Source: Cyclobacteriaceae bacterium (GTDB lineage Bacteria > Bacteroidota > Bacteroidia > Cytophagales > Cyclobacteriaceae). From it: a stretch of 64,000 bases of DNA. Below the pieces are notes generated by a model that worked only from the letters and a program-made list of their open reading frames with translations, ran no database searches and was not told the DNA's origin. Numbering within the stretch: position 1 is the first letter of the stretch; each line of letters starts with the position of its first letter. Location: the NCBI GenBank assembly GCA_025455015.1, contig JALONI010000027.1, forward strand, positions 1 to 64,000, in the 5' to 3' direction. Positions 45,022-53,774 of this stretch are shown here, one piece after another. Made by a program: the position numbers and the translations under genes.

Positions 45022-45342
45022 GCGTAAGTCGCTACTCTTTACCATGTCAGTATGATTCTGTTTTACGTGACAGATATTGGGCGTTGGAGAGTGGTATCTC
45101 TTGGATGGCCTGCCTGGGAGTGGTGATGTTTGGATATAAAACGGGATTGCTCTACGCCTTGTTGGTCAATCCTGGTGGCTGACTCTCTGATATATTCTTG
45201 TTTGTCGTTACTCTGTATGCGTGGCCTAGTTTACCAAACCAATGTACGGGTTGTTAGCCCGCGCTTTGTCGGTCTGTTCGTATTGTTTTTATGGGTTTGG
45301 GCTTGGTGGTAGTCTTGAATGCTTTTTTCTTTGCCCTGATTC
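45022..45342. other. Non-coding gap of 321 bases
   Basis: This stretch follows the S41-like protease and precedes the end of the ParE-type toxin gene. I see no gene, no tRNA-like cloverleaf, and no clear terminator. Short reading frames exist but lack any recognisable composition. Confidence 0.5.
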
Positions 45343-45654
45343 TTATTGCGCTTTCAAAATTTCAAATAGCTTTTCCGGGTCTTGCCGGTTGTCCCAGAAG
45401 GCTGTTATAATGATCCTCTCGTCTGTCGCCTTATAAAAAAGACTAAAATGCCCCATGGCCGCCACACGAGTGTCGGGGAAATCGGCCGCTTTGTAAAGCA
45501 ATGGATTCGCTGCTACCTGGTTTGCCTTTTCGTTGCTTAACCGCAGCAGTTTCAATGGATAAGTATTGGACTTGTTCCGGTGTAACCAATATTCAAGAAT
45601 TGATCTTCGCTGCCGAGCGGCTGTTTCCGTCCAGACTATTTTCTTTTTAGCCAT
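45343..45654 (-). CDS. RelE/ParE-family toxin
   Basis: The 103-residue basic protein has the ParE/RelE layout: IVWTETAARQRRSILEYWLHRN at the start, a central helix with KLLRLSNEKANQ, and the C-terminal strands GHFSLFYKATDERIIITAFWDNRQDP. The last DNRQ-P motif is typical of this branch. It would inhibit gyrase (ParE) or cleave mRNA (RelE); the class is not distinguishable here. It overlaps the antitoxin gene by 19 bases. Confidence 0.85.
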   Translation of the reverse strand: MAKKKIVWTETAARQRRSILEYWLHRNKSNTYPLKLLRLSNEKANQVAANPLLYKAADFPDTRVAAMGHFSLFYKATDERIIITAFWDNRQDPEKLFEILKAQ

Positions 45655-45878
45655 TCCAGTTCACGTTCGTTAAGGATGGGCTGGTCAATGGTTCTGCCCG
45701 CTTCAATATCCTCTTCGCTCATGGCCAACATGATTTTTTGCTCTTCGGTAAGTTGAACGGTCTTTTCCTGCACGTGGCTCCTGTCGATCATCTCAGACAA
45801 AGCCCGGAGAAACTCAACATCTTTTATGGCCATTACCTGGTCAATAATTTTATTTCGGATATCGGTTGTTGAAATCAT
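45636..45878 (-). CDS. Antitoxin of the ParE-type pair
   Basis: The 80-residue acidic helical protein (TTDIRNKIIDQVMAI...QLTEEQKIMLAMSEEDIEAG) is the first gene of the module and overlaps the toxin. The sequence SEEDIEAGR..I resembles antitoxins of Bacteroidota RelE/ParE systems. A TATCTTTA near-consensus -7 element lies on the minus strand at 45903-45910. Autoregulation is usual in such modules but no operator is visible. Confidence 0.8.
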   Translation of the reverse strand: MISTTDIRNKIIDQVMAIKDVEFLRALSEMIDRSHVQEKTVQLTEEQKIMLAMSEEDIEAGRTIDQPILNERELEWLKRK

Positions 45879-46202
45879 TATTGTCAGCGGCTAAATGTGC
45901 TTTAAAGATATAAAATGCGGGCGAAAATTATCTCTTTTGTCCATTCAGGCCGCTTCGCTGCGAAGCATCTTCCAACTCAACGGCTAGTAACAAATCGAAG
46001 CCAGCATATTCCTAGAGACTGATAAAGCAAGTCCACCCGTTTTGGCAAATTTTGAATCGTTGCGATGCCCACAGCGCGGGCTATCCGCTGCAAGCCTACC
46101 CACACAGGCTTCGTACCAAGATCGCGACCAATAACCGCCCTTTGCCCGCGCATGTTGACCCAATCGGTAACCTATTAAAATTCTTAGCCGTTTAGTACGG
46201 GT
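45879..46202. other. Non-coding gap of 324 bases
   Basis: The stretch holds the probable promoter of the antitoxin (45903-45910) and of the Crp-like gene. A short palindrome CTTCGCTGCGAAG occurs near 45955. Nothing else can be supported. Confidence 0.5.
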
Positions 46203-46769
46203 ATGCTCAATCCGGATTTTAATGTACTGGGAAGGAAAGACGGCTATGCTACACAGTTGTTACACGTCCTTCAGAAAATTGGGGAAACGAAACGGGTGAA
46301 GCCGGGTACCGTGGTGGTGGACGAAGGCGTCAGCACAGACTCCTTTTTTGTCATCATCGATGGAATTTTCAAGACCGTGAAAGAAATCGATGGGCAACCC
46401 TATATTGTCTGCTTTACATTCCCTGGCGATATCGATGGGGATCCCCTTGTCTTGATGACCCCGCCAAACCAGTACTACAAAATCATGGCCGTTACAGACA
46501 GCACCCTTGTTTTATTCAATTGGAATGACCTTCAAAGAGAAATGGGAGAGGAGGTTTTTGATAAGATGTTGAACCATTATCTGTTGCAATACATTCGATT
46601 TCTGCAAACCCGGGTCGTGGAAAGTCTGGCTTTGAGCGCGGAGGAGCGGTATCGAAGCCTGGTGAAGCAGAATGCTTTTCAAACTTCAAAAATCCCGCTT
46701 CTTGACCTGGCTGCCTACCTGGGTATCACGCCCCAAAGCCTGAGCCGAATACGGGCGAATAGGGCATAG
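46203..46769 (+). CDS. Crp/Fnr-family transcriptional regulator
   Basis: The 188-residue protein has a cyclic-nucleotide-binding-type beta roll (VKPGTVVVDEGVSTDSFFVIIDG, FTFPGDIDGD) followed by a dimerisation helix and a short C-terminal helix-turn-helix with LLDLAAYLGITPQSLSRIR. The cAMP-contact residues of E. coli Crp are not obvious, so the ligand is unknown. Such regulators are abundant in Bacteroidota and often control nearby genes. Confidence 0.85.
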   Translation: MLNPDFNVLGRKDGYATQLLHVLQKIGETKRVKPGTVVVDEGVSTDSFFVIIDGIFKTVKEIDGQPYIVCFTFPGDIDGDPLVLMTPPNQYYKIMAVTDSTLVLFNWNDLQREMGEEVFDKMLNHYLLQYIRFLQTRVVESLALSAEERYRSLVKQNAFQTSKIPLLDLAAYLGITPQSLSRIRANRA

Positions 46770-46971
46770 CGTATTGCGCTTTCGCTAAAAACATGAAGGG
46801 GGTTGGAGACAGACCCGCGCGGATGCGGGGCCATCCGCGTTGTGACTTACCAAATGGTAACTTCCGGAGCGGCCTGCAACTTTTGTAAATTTTTTGCGTG
46901 GTAGTCTGAGATGTGTATGCGCCTTTGGCCATCGATACTCTTTTCATTAACCCAACACAAAAACGTTAAAG

Positions 46972-47364
46972 ATGAAATTACTCCGACTATCTGCGTTCCT
47001 GGTGGCATTGAGTGGTTTTGTATTTCTTGGATCATGTAACGAAGATGACGATGATTCGGCAGGCTCTTCCAGAGCGATTCGTTACGAGATTTCGGGAAAT
47101 TTTTCCGGCAGCTTATTTGCCTCCTACACCACCGCCAGCGGTGGCACCACCAACGAAGCGGTAAGCCAGTTGCCGTGGAGCAAGGATGTTACCTATGAAA
47201 ATTCCGTTGCGGCCGCCATTATTGCCTTGTCTGGAAATGGAGGTACGGCCGGTCAACAGCTTACGATCATCGTGAAAAGAGGCGGCAAACAGGTTTCATC
47301 AACTCCGGTCACAGCCGGCAGTTCGGGAAGTTTTACAATTGCGGCTCCCGTTGTTACCTTTTAA
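46972..47364 (+). CDS. Small lipoprotein of unknown function
   Basis: The 130-residue protein has a lipoprotein signal (FVFLGSC) with an acidic stretch after the cysteine (NEDDDDS), which in Bacteroidota may favour surface export. The mature part is a beta-sandwich-like domain with alternating polar and hydrophobic residues. I recognise MmpS-like character but cannot confirm it. It is upstream of another secreted protein by 19 bases. Confidence 0.65.
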   Translation: MKLLRLSAFLVALSGFVFLGSCNEDDDDSAGSSRAIRYEISGNFSGSLFASYTTASGGTTNEAVSQLPWSKDVTYENSVAAAIIALSGNGGTAGQQLTIIVKRGGKQVSSTPVTAGSSGSFTIAAPVVTF

Positions 47365-47383
47365 CCGCTTGATGCGTTTCGCG

Positions 47384-48193
47384 ATGATCAAGAAAATGAC
47401 GCTTTGCCTTTTGGTAGCCGCTTGTTCGTTAGTTCAGGCACAAAAAAAAGATACCGTGCGCATCTCACCAAAAGACATCAACAGTCGCGTTCTGCGAGAA
47501 GGCACTCATCGCTATCTGGTGTATGTGAAGATGAGCCGGAATGCCCCTCGTACCCAAACACAGTTTTGGACGCGAACCATTGCACGCATCCATTACAGCG
47601 GCAAGCCGTGTATTGAAGTCCGCCAGGAATGGGAGGATAAAGACAGCGTCATGCACGTGGTAAAATCAATCTCCGATGCCGGAACCATGCAGCCCCTGTA
47701 TCATCAAACCTGGTGGAAGGTGCAACGCTCCAGAACTTCGCCCGTGAAAACCGTTAGCAATACCGAGGTTGATTTCATGAACAAGACCGTTGTTCACAAC
47801 GGCCAACGGATAAGCGATGCCGATACCGCCAAGCAGGTAAAACGGATATGGGAGGGTTATCACTCCTCCATGGATACGTACTTTCTTAACTGGCATTTGG
47901 ATTTAGAAACATTTCCGATGTTACCTTTTAAAGAAGGGGTAACGTTCGTCATTCCGTTTTATGACCCCGGCACCGCCTCCAACCTCACGCACGCAGCCTA
48001 CACCGTCACCGGTTCTGCGGAACTGATCGGCTACAACGACCAAAAAATCGACTGCTGGCTGCTGGTACACGAGGAAAAAGGGAACAAGGAGGTTTTCTGG
48101 ATCAGCAAAAGGACAAAGGAAGTGTTGAAACTTGAACAGGAAATCAACGGGCGTTTATATCGCTACAAAATCAAATTGGGGTTCAGTAGCTAG
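47384..48193 (+). CDS. Secreted protein, DUF3108-like
   Basis: The 269-residue protein has a signal peptide (LVAACSLVQAQ) and a beta-rich mature region with GSAELIGYNDQKIDCWLLVHEEKGNKEVFWISKRTKEVL read as two adjoining segments, which resembles DUF3108 and LolA-like folds. The function is unknown. The ATG at 47384 is used; two upstream in-frame codons, down to 47339, overlap the preceding lipoprotein gene. It is probably co-transcribed with it. Confidence 0.7.
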   Translation: MIKKMTLCLLVAACSLVQAQKKDTVRISPKDINSRVLREGTHRYLVYVKMSRNAPRTQTQFWTRTIARIHYSGKPCIEVRQEWEDKDSVMHVVKSISDAGTMQPLYHQTWWKVQRSRTSPVKTVSNTEVDFMNKTVVHNGQRISDADTAKQVKRIWEGYHSSMDTYFLNWHLDLETFPMLPFKEGVTFVIPFYDPGTASNLTHAAYTVTGSAELIGYNDQKIDCWLLVHEEKGNKEVFWISKRTKEVLKLEQEINGRLYRYKIKLGFSS

Positions 48194-48344
48194 CGGTTAT
48201 CACAAACGGTTATAACCACTGCCGCGTGGGTTATTGTCAAGGGTACGGCTTTCATAGTCAACATCTGCTCCGTCTGAAACGATGTATCGGGTAACGATAG
48301 GGCCGTTGCTGCGAATCGGGTAAAAAACGAGGCCTGCGTAAATA

Positions 48345-48365
48345 AATACTAAATTTTTTAGTATT
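48345..48365. promoter_or_regulatory. AT-rich palindrome overlapping a -7 element
   Basis: AATACTAAA-TTT-TTTAGTATT is a perfect 9-bp inverted repeat with a 3-base spacer. Its right arm overlaps TATTCTTG (48362-48369), a -7-like element whose end is 4 bases from the GTG start at 48374. The position would let a bound repressor block transcription of the radical SAM gene. The regulator is unknown. Confidence 0.5.
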
Positions 48366-48373
48366 CTTGCCTC

Positions 48374-49429
48374 GTGAGTCTGGACAACTATTTTAAAGGC
48401 CGAGGGGCGCAAATCAAAACCGGCAACCGATTCCTTAAAAATGAATACGTAACCGAGCATATCGAAGGCTTGGATGAGCCTCTACTTGAAAACCCGCATA
48501 CGCAAATATTCGAGGAGTCGGCTAAAAAGCTGGTCAACAAGGTCGATAGCCCCGACCTGCGGTTTATGTACTCCATGAACCCCTACCAGGGATGTGAACA
48601 CGGCTGCCTCTATTGCTATGCCCGCAACACGCACGAGTACTATGGCTTTAGCGCTGGCCTCGACTTCGAAAGCAAAATCATCGTTAAGAAAAACGCGGCC
48701 CAACTCCTCGAACAACAACTCCTCCACCCCAAATGGGAAGCCGTGCCCATCATGCTTAGCGGCAACACCGATTGCTATCAGCCTCAGGAAAAAAAATACC
48801 AACTCACGCGCCAACTGCTGCGCGTGCTGGCCCGCTACCGCCACCCGGTGGCCCTCATCACTAAAAACAGCCTGATCACCCGCGACCTCGACTTGCTACA
48901 AGACCTCGCAGCCGACCGGCTCGTGAACGTGATGATTTCGCTCACCACGCTGCAAGAAGACTTGCGCAGGGCGCTGGAACCCCGCACTGCCAGTGCGCCT
49001 AAGCGGTTACAAACCATCGAGGCACTGGCCAAAGCCAACGTGCCCGTGGGCGTGATGACGGCCCCCATCATCCCCGGCCTCAACCACCACGAGATACCCG
49101 AACTGCTCAAAGCCGCAGCCGACCATGGCGCGCTCACGGCCGGCATGACGGTGGTTCGCTTAAACGGATCCATTGCCACGATTTTCGAAGACTGGCTGCG
49201 CAAAAACTTCCCCGACCGGTTTGACAAAGTCTGGAACCAAATCCGCTCGCTGCACGAGGGCAACGTGAACGACTCGGAGTTTGGCAGGCGCATGCGCGGC
49301 AGCGGCCACATCGCAGACATCATCCACCAACTCTTCAAGCTTTCGAAGCAAAAACACTTTGCCGGACGGCAGATGCCCGCCTACGACTTAACAAAATTTT
49401 GGAAGGGCGGCACGCTGTCGTTGTTCTGA
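48374..49429 (+). CDS. PA0069-type radical SAM protein
   Basis: The 351-residue protein has the radical SAM cluster motif in NPYQGCEHGCLYCYARN (CxxxCxxC) and the PA0069-family features GNTDCYQPQEKKYQLTR and PIIPGLNHHEIPELL. It resembles spore photoproduct lyase-like enzymes by motif but is a distinct family without known chemistry. Translation starts with GTG at 48374. An AT-rich palindrome lies across its promoter. Confidence 0.85.
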   Translation: MSLDNYFKGRGAQIKTGNRFLKNEYVTEHIEGLDEPLLENPHTQIFEESAKKLVNKVDSPDLRFMYSMNPYQGCEHGCLYCYARNTHEYYGFSAGLDFESKIIVKKNAAQLLEQQLLHPKWEAVPIMLSGNTDCYQPQEKKYQLTRQLLRVLARYRHPVALITKNSLITRDLDLLQDLAADRLVNVMISLTTLQEDLRRALEPRTASAPKRLQTIEALAKANVPVGVMTAPIIPGLNHHEIPELLKAAADHGALTAGMTVVRLNGSIATIFEDWLRKNFPDRFDKVWNQIRSLHEGNVNDSEFGRRMRGSGHIADIIHQLFKLSKQKHFAGRQMPAYDLTKFWKGGTLSLF

Positions 49430-49489
49430 CGCGCGCGACTTTCACCATTTGTTAACGGGCCCGCCCGCGCAAGGAAGGGCGAACGCGCG

Positions 49490-49497
49490 TACCTTTG
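49490..49497 (+). promoter_or_regulatory. -7 promoter element (TACCTTTG) for the LAB_N protein
   Basis: TACCTTTG ends 4 bases before the ATG at 49502, predicting leaderless translation. Confidence 0.5.
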
Positions 49498-49501
49498 CGG
49501 C

Positions 49502-50128
49502 ATGCATCCGTATGCTTTGTATGCGCTCGGTTTTTTTGCTCAAGGTCTGTTTGGCATGCGCATCCTGGTGCAGTGGTTTTACTCCGAGCGCGAGGGGCGC
49601 GTGGTATCCCCCTCGCTCTTTTGGGTTTTCAGCTTAGCGGGGTCGTTTCTCTTTTTGGTGTACGGCTGGCTGCGGGCCGATCCTGTCATCCTCCTCGGCC
49701 AGTCGCTGTCGTTTTACATTTACATTCGCAACCTGCAACTCAAACACGTGTGGAAACGGGTACCGCTACCGTGGCGCATAGCGATTGTTATCGCCCCTGC
49801 GGCCGTGTGGGCTTTGGCGGGCGGCTCCGCGCAGACGTGGGGCGGCATGGCCCGGCAGTTGAGTGGCTTCGATGTCTTTTTGATACTGGGTGCCTGTGGC
49901 CAACTACTACTCAACCTGCGCTACCTCTACCAATGGTATCATTCTGAAAAAGCGCATGAGTCCGTTTTGCCGTTGGGCTTTTGGCTGATCAGTGCGGCTG
50001 CCTCGGTCATGGTAATTGTGTATGGGTTGTACCGAAACGATCCGGTGCTGTTGGTTGCACAAAGCCTTGGCTTTTTCGCCTATGCGCGAAACATCTGGCT
50101 ATGCCTCAAGCCACAACGGCTGCGGTAG
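49502..50128 (+). CDS. Membrane protein with two LAB_N domains
   Basis: The 208-residue protein contains two copies of the lipid-A-disaccharide synthase N-terminal domain (LAB_N): FFAQGLFGMRILVQWFYSE...SLFWVFSLAGS (residues 10-75) and ACGQLLLNLRYLYQWYHSE...PLGFWLISAAAS (residues 130-195). Each copy has about three transmembrane helices. Single LAB_N proteins are small membrane proteins near lipid-A or glycosyltransferase genes; a direct role is unproven. The 3' end overlaps the convergent MFS gene by 23 bases. Confidence 0.8.
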   Translation: MHPYALYALGFFAQGLFGMRILVQWFYSEREGRVVSPSLFWVFSLAGSFLFLVYGWLRADPVILLGQSLSFYIYIRNLQLKHVWKRVPLPWRIAIVIAPAAVWALAGGSAQTWGGMARQLSGFDVFLILGACGQLLLNLRYLYQWYHSEKAHESVLPLGFWLISAAASVMVIVYGLYRNDPVLLVAQSLGFFAYARNIWLCLKPQRLR

Positions 50129-51299
50129 GCTCTTGCTGCAGGTGGCGTATGAACCATAGGGTGAGCACCATGAGCCCTGCGCCCACCACAAACGGCAGGT
50201 GAAAATCCACCCCATACAGCAGGCCGCTCAAGCCCATGCCCACGGCACGCGCCAACGAACCAAACGATTGGCTGATACCGAGTGTTTGGCCTACCTCGTT
50301 GGGTTGCGCATACTTGGATAACAACGAAGAGATGCTGGGTGTAAGACATCCATTGGCCAGTGCAACAATGGCCAGGCCGAGCAGTTCCACCGGCACAAAC
50401 CACGCGCGGTCGACAAACGGAAGAATCAAAAGCCCCACCACCATTAGCCACGCACCGTATACCAGCAGTTTGCGCTCGCCCAGCCAGCGCACCATACCGC
50501 CCACCAGCGTGCCTTGAATAATGGCGGTGGTCAGCCCGATAAAGGCAAACGTATAGCCGATGTGCTTTTCGCTGAGGCCATGTACTTCATCCCACAGGAG
50601 CGAGCATGACAATTGCATGAGCATGAACGCCAGGATGAAAATGAATTGAATGATCATCAGTTCGCGGATGGAGTCTTTTCGCAACTCGTGCCGGATACCG
50701 GTGATCACTCTAAAGTTGAAGGGTGCCTCTTTCTTTAATTCCTTCAATGACTCGGGCAACAGGAAATAAGCCAGCACCAAATTCAATACGCAAAACGCGG
50801 CTGACACATAGCCCACCAGATCTACGTGGCCTGCAGGCGAAATACTTTTGAGGTAGCCGCCCAGCACAGGACCGAAGATAAACCCGAGGCCAAAAGCGGC
50901 ACCCATTAAACCCATGGCTTTGGCGCGTTCCTGGGGTGGGGTTACATCGGCAATGTACGCTTGTGCCACCGAGAAGTTGGCCGACCCAATGCCCGACAGC
51001 AGACGCGAAAGGAACAGCACTACCAACGAGGTACTGAGCCCAAAGACCATATACGCGATGCAGGTGATGCATACGCTGATGAGGATGATGGGCCTGCGGC
51101 CGTGGCGGTCGCTGAGCGTTCCCCAAAAGGGCGCAAACAAAAAATTCATCACCGGAAAGATGGCGGCAATCAGCCCCACTTGGTAGTCGGCCGCACCCAG
51201 TTCTTTGGAGAAAATCGGCAGGATGGGGATGACGATGCCAAAGCCCAGCAAGTCGATAAAGATGGTGATAAAAAGAACAAAAAGAGGCGACTTGCGCAT
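50106..51299 (-). CDS. MFS transporter, TetA/MdtG-like
   Basis: The 397-residue protein has twelve transmembrane helices and the MFS motif A, GTLSDRHGRRPIIL, with the motif C-like GAAFGLGFIFGPVLGGYL characteristic of drug:H+ antiporters. It is closest in type to the tetracycline or multidrug efflux (DHA1) group, but no substrate is implied by context. The start ATG is at 51299. Confidence 0.85.
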   Translation of the reverse strand: MRKSPLFVLFITIFIDLLGFGIVIPILPIFSKELGAADYQVGLIAAIFPVMNFLFAPFWGTLSDRHGRRPIILISVCITCIAYMVFGLSTSLVVLFLSRLLSGIGSANFSVAQAYIADVTPPQERAKAMGLMGAAFGLGFIFGPVLGGYLKSISPAGHVDLVGYVSAAFCVLNLVLAYFLLPESLKELKKEAPFNFRVITGIRHELRKDSIRELMIIQFIFILAFMLMQLSCSLLWDEVHGLSEKHIGYTFAFIGLTTAIIQGTLVGGMVRWLGERKLLVYGAWLMVVGLLILPFVDRAWFVPVELLGLAIVALANGCLTPSISSLLSKYAQPNEVGQTLGISQSFGSLARAVGMGLSGLLYGVDFHLPFVVGAGLMVLTLWFIRHLQQEPTAAVVA

Positions 51300-51369
51300 G
51301 AACGTAAACGAATCCTAAAGGTGCAACTAATTTCTCGTGATCGGGGCGGCTTTACGATTTGTTAACAGA

Positions 51370-52035
51370 TCAGTTCAAGTTAAGCCCCACCACCAAGCCC
51401 ACCCAGGGGTCGTTTTCATAAATCCACACGGGTCGGTCACGGCCGGTCAAGTGGTCAAAGCCCAACGCCACGCCCACGGTCAGGTTGTTGATGCCCACCA
51501 GGGCCGCCATGCCCTTGCTCAACACAAAGCCATCGTACTCCTCGGTGATGGCGTTGTTGGTGGTCCAGGGGTTGATGGGTGAGGAGCCGATGCCACCAAA
51601 GCCACCCAGACTAAAGGCGCGGTGGACGAGCTTTTTCTGCAGGCCTGCGGGCGTATTTCGAAAGCGCAGCTTGAAGCGGTCCCACCGGTAGCCCAAAAAG
51701 AGATTGCCGTTGAAACTGGTATTCAACTGCGGTGGAAGCGGGACTTGCGTGGCGCGGTATTTAAACGGTGCCACCAGCACGTCTAAGTCAAAGCTCCGCT
51801 GGGTAAAAAACTCATCGGTTGACTTCTTGATCATCGGGCTGCCGCCCTTCAGGTAGCGAACGGTGATGGTGTCGGTTTCCTCATCAATATGTACGTACAC
51901 CTTTTGTGCCTTTTGGCCACGCTGGTGAAAAAAATATTCTCCATCCGCCAGTTGGTATTTGGGCGAATCGCGCACGGTGGCACAGCCTGCCAGAAATGCA
52001 AGTAAGACAAACCAACCGGTGCGTTTTATAGCCAC
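51370..52035 (-). CDS. Hypothetical lipoprotein
   Basis: The 221-residue protein has a lipoprotein signal (LLAFLAGC) and a beta-rich mature part with strands GNLFLGYRWDRFKLRFRN and VGVALGFDHLTGRDRPVWIYEND, similar to an outer-membrane barrel. It starts with GTG inside the last bases of the HAD gene (10-base overlap), so the pair is translationally coupled. The family is not recognised. Confidence 0.65.
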   Translation of the reverse strand: MAIKRTGWFVLLAFLAGCATVRDSPKYQLADGEYFFHQRGQKAQKVYVHIDEETDTITVRYLKGGSPMIKKSTDEFFTQRSFDLDVLVAPFKYRATQVPLPPQLNTSFNGNLFLGYRWDRFKLRFRNTPAGLQKKLVHRAFSLGGFGGIGSSPINPWTTNNAITEEYDGFVLSKGMAALVGINNLTVGVALGFDHLTGRDRPVWIYENDPWVGLVVGLNLN

Positions 52036-52721
52036 GGCAGTAAATCTCGGATTTTTTCAGCTTTCACAAAGCCGGCCTGGTCAATAACCGGTTCGGCATG
52101 CTCATGCGCCCACGTAATGTGGTACGGGATGTGTATGGCTTGGCCGCCCAGTGCCAGCACCGGCAAGACATCCGATTTCACCGAGTTTCCAACCATCAGA
52201 AGCTCGGCCGGGCGAATGTCCAGGTGCCGGAGGAGCTTCTGGTAGTCCGCCTCTTTTTTATCAGACATGATTTCAATGTGGTGGAAGTATTTTTCCAACC
52301 CCGATTTTCTGAGTTTGCGCTCCTGATCGAGCAAATCGCCCTTGGTGGCCAACACGAGTTTATAGTGGGCTTGCAAGGTTTGCAACACCAGGGGCGCATC
52401 GGGCATCACATTCACCGGCTTTTGCAGCAGGTCTGTACCAATATCCAGAATATGCCGGATCACTTCGGGCTTGATGGCCCCGTGCGTGATGCGCAGGGCG
52501 GTCTCCACCATGGATAACATAAAGCCTTTAATGCCATACCCATACCACTCCAGGTTCTTGATTTCGGTGGCCAACAGTTCGCGGGTGACGGTGTGGGCGG
52601 GTGAGAAGTTTTCAAACAGGGCTGCAAATTTCTCTTCCGCCTCGCGAAAAAAGGTTTCGTTATGCCATAGCGTATCGTCCGCATCAAATGCCACCACCTT
52701 TACCTGACGATTGTCAATCAT
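52026..52721 (-). CDS. HAD-family hydrolase
   Basis: The 231-residue protein has HAD motif I FDADDTLW, motif II LATKGD, motif III lysine in SDKKEADY and motif IV GNSVKSDVLP. It is a phosphatase of the YfnB/GPH-like group with an alpha-helical cap. The physiological phosphate ester is unknown. The ATG at 52721 gives the normal start; an upstream in-frame codon at 52832 would overlap corA. It is followed by the GTG of the lipoprotein gene. Confidence 0.88.
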   Translation of the reverse strand: MIDNRQVKVVAFDADDTLWHNETFFREAEEKFAALFENFSPAHTVTRELLATEIKNLEWYGYGIKGFMLSMVETALRITHGAIKPEVIRHILDIGTDLLQKPVNVMPDAPLVLQTLQAHYKLVLATKGDLLDQERKLRKSGLEKYFHHIEIMSDKKEADYQKLLRHLDIRPAELLMVGNSVKSDVLPVLALGGQAIHIPYHITWAHEHAEPVIDQAGFVKAEKIRDLLPWL

Positions 52722-52767
52722 TCCACATCCGTTTAATTGGTGTGTTGCGGCTGGTGCAAGGGCACCG

Positions 52768-53724
52768 TCACAACCACTTCTTGCGCTTAAAATACCAGAG
52801 AAATGCCAGTGACGACAGCAGCATGAGCCCAATGGCCGAAGGATAGCCCCCCACCCACTGCAGCTCGGGCATGTGTTGGAAGTTCATGCCGTAAATGCTG
52901 GCAATGAGCGTGGGCGGCATGAACACCACCGTTACCACGGTGAAGATCTTGATCACGGTGTTTTGCTCGATGTTCACCAACCCCAAAAACGTATTTTGCA
53001 TGTATTCCAACCGTTCGCTGCTGAACTGCGAGTGTTGCAGCAGCGAGGCCACGTCTTTGATGATGATCTTCAGCCGCTCCTGTTGCAGGGGCGTAAACTC
53101 ATCGATACGCAGCAACGAGGCCACCACACGTTGTTTTTCGGTGATGGTCTGGTGCAACAACATGACGTTTTCCTGCTGCTGGGCAATGCCCAACAGCAAG
53201 TCTTCGTTCAGCGCCTTGCGCGCAATGAGCTCCTTGCTAAACTGGTTGAGCCTCCGGTTGATGCCCTCGATCAAGTCAGCATCGCTGTCAATGCGCGCCT
53301 CGAGCAATGTCAGAAACACACCCAGTCCGTGTTCTTTCTTCTCCAGCGATCCACCCGCCTTCAATCTGCGCACGGTTTCGGCAAACGTTTTCAAATCGCC
53401 TTGGCGGTAGGTGATGAGCACGTTGCCTACCAGGATGAACGTGACGTTTTGGATGCTTAACTCCTGAGAGCCATTTTGCAGAAAGCCCAAGTTGATCTCA
53501 ATGGTGGTATCGGTCTCCAAAAACCGCGAGCTACTCTCGATTTCCTGCACCTCTTGCGAAGTAAAGAACTCGATTTTGTACAGCCGCTCGATGAATTCCT
53601 TCTCTTCCTGCGAGGGGGATTGCAGGTCAATCCAGATTACGTTCGGCAGCGTCTCCCACTCGTCAAAAGCCGGGTTTTTGTGTTGGAATATTTTTCCCTC
53701 CGTAAGCGTGTACGCACGTATCAT
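52768..53724 (-). CDS. corA: CorA-family magnesium/cobalt transporter
   Basis: The 318-residue protein has a large cytoplasmic N-terminal domain, two C-terminal transmembrane helices, and the CorA pore signature YGMNF. The sequence MPELQWVGGY follows as the periplasmic loop between the helices. CorA forms a pentamer that conducts Mg2+. The ATG at 53724 is 8 bases from a -7 element at 53733-53740. Confidence 0.93.
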   Translation of the reverse strand: MIRAYTLTEGKIFQHKNPAFDEWETLPNVIWIDLQSPSQEEKEFIERLYKIEFFTSQEVQEIESSSRFLETDTTIEINLGFLQNGSQELSIQNVTFILVGNVLITYRQGDLKTFAETVRRLKAGGSLEKKEHGLGVFLTLLEARIDSDADLIEGINRRLNQFSKELIARKALNEDLLLGIAQQQENVMLLHQTITEKQRVVASLLRIDEFTPLQQERLKIIIKDVASLLQHSQFSSERLEYMQNTFLGLVNIEQNTVIKIFTVVTVVFMPPTLIASIYGMNFQHMPELQWVGGYPSAIGLMLLSSLAFLWYFKRKKWL

Positions 53725-53732
53725 GAGCGCAG

Positions 53733-53740
53733 CAAAAGTA
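53733..53740 (-). promoter_or_regulatory. -7 promoter element (TACTTTTG) for corA
   Basis: On the minus strand TACTTTTG ends 8 bases before the corA ATG at 53724. Confidence 0.5.
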
Positions 53741-53762
53741 ACGCAAATCGGCCACGCAGCAT

Positions 53763-53770
53763 TACTTTTG
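53763..53770 (+). promoter_or_regulatory. -7 promoter element (TACTTTTG) for the methyltransferase
   Basis: TACTTTTG ends 4 bases before the ATG at 53775 and is identical to the divergent element at 53733-53740. Confidence 0.5.
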
Positions 53771-53774
53771 AGTG

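Noticed and set aside
45022-45342. Possible tRNA or small RNA in the gap
   Set aside because: No cloverleaf arms, T-loop GTTCGA or conserved anticodon stem can be found.
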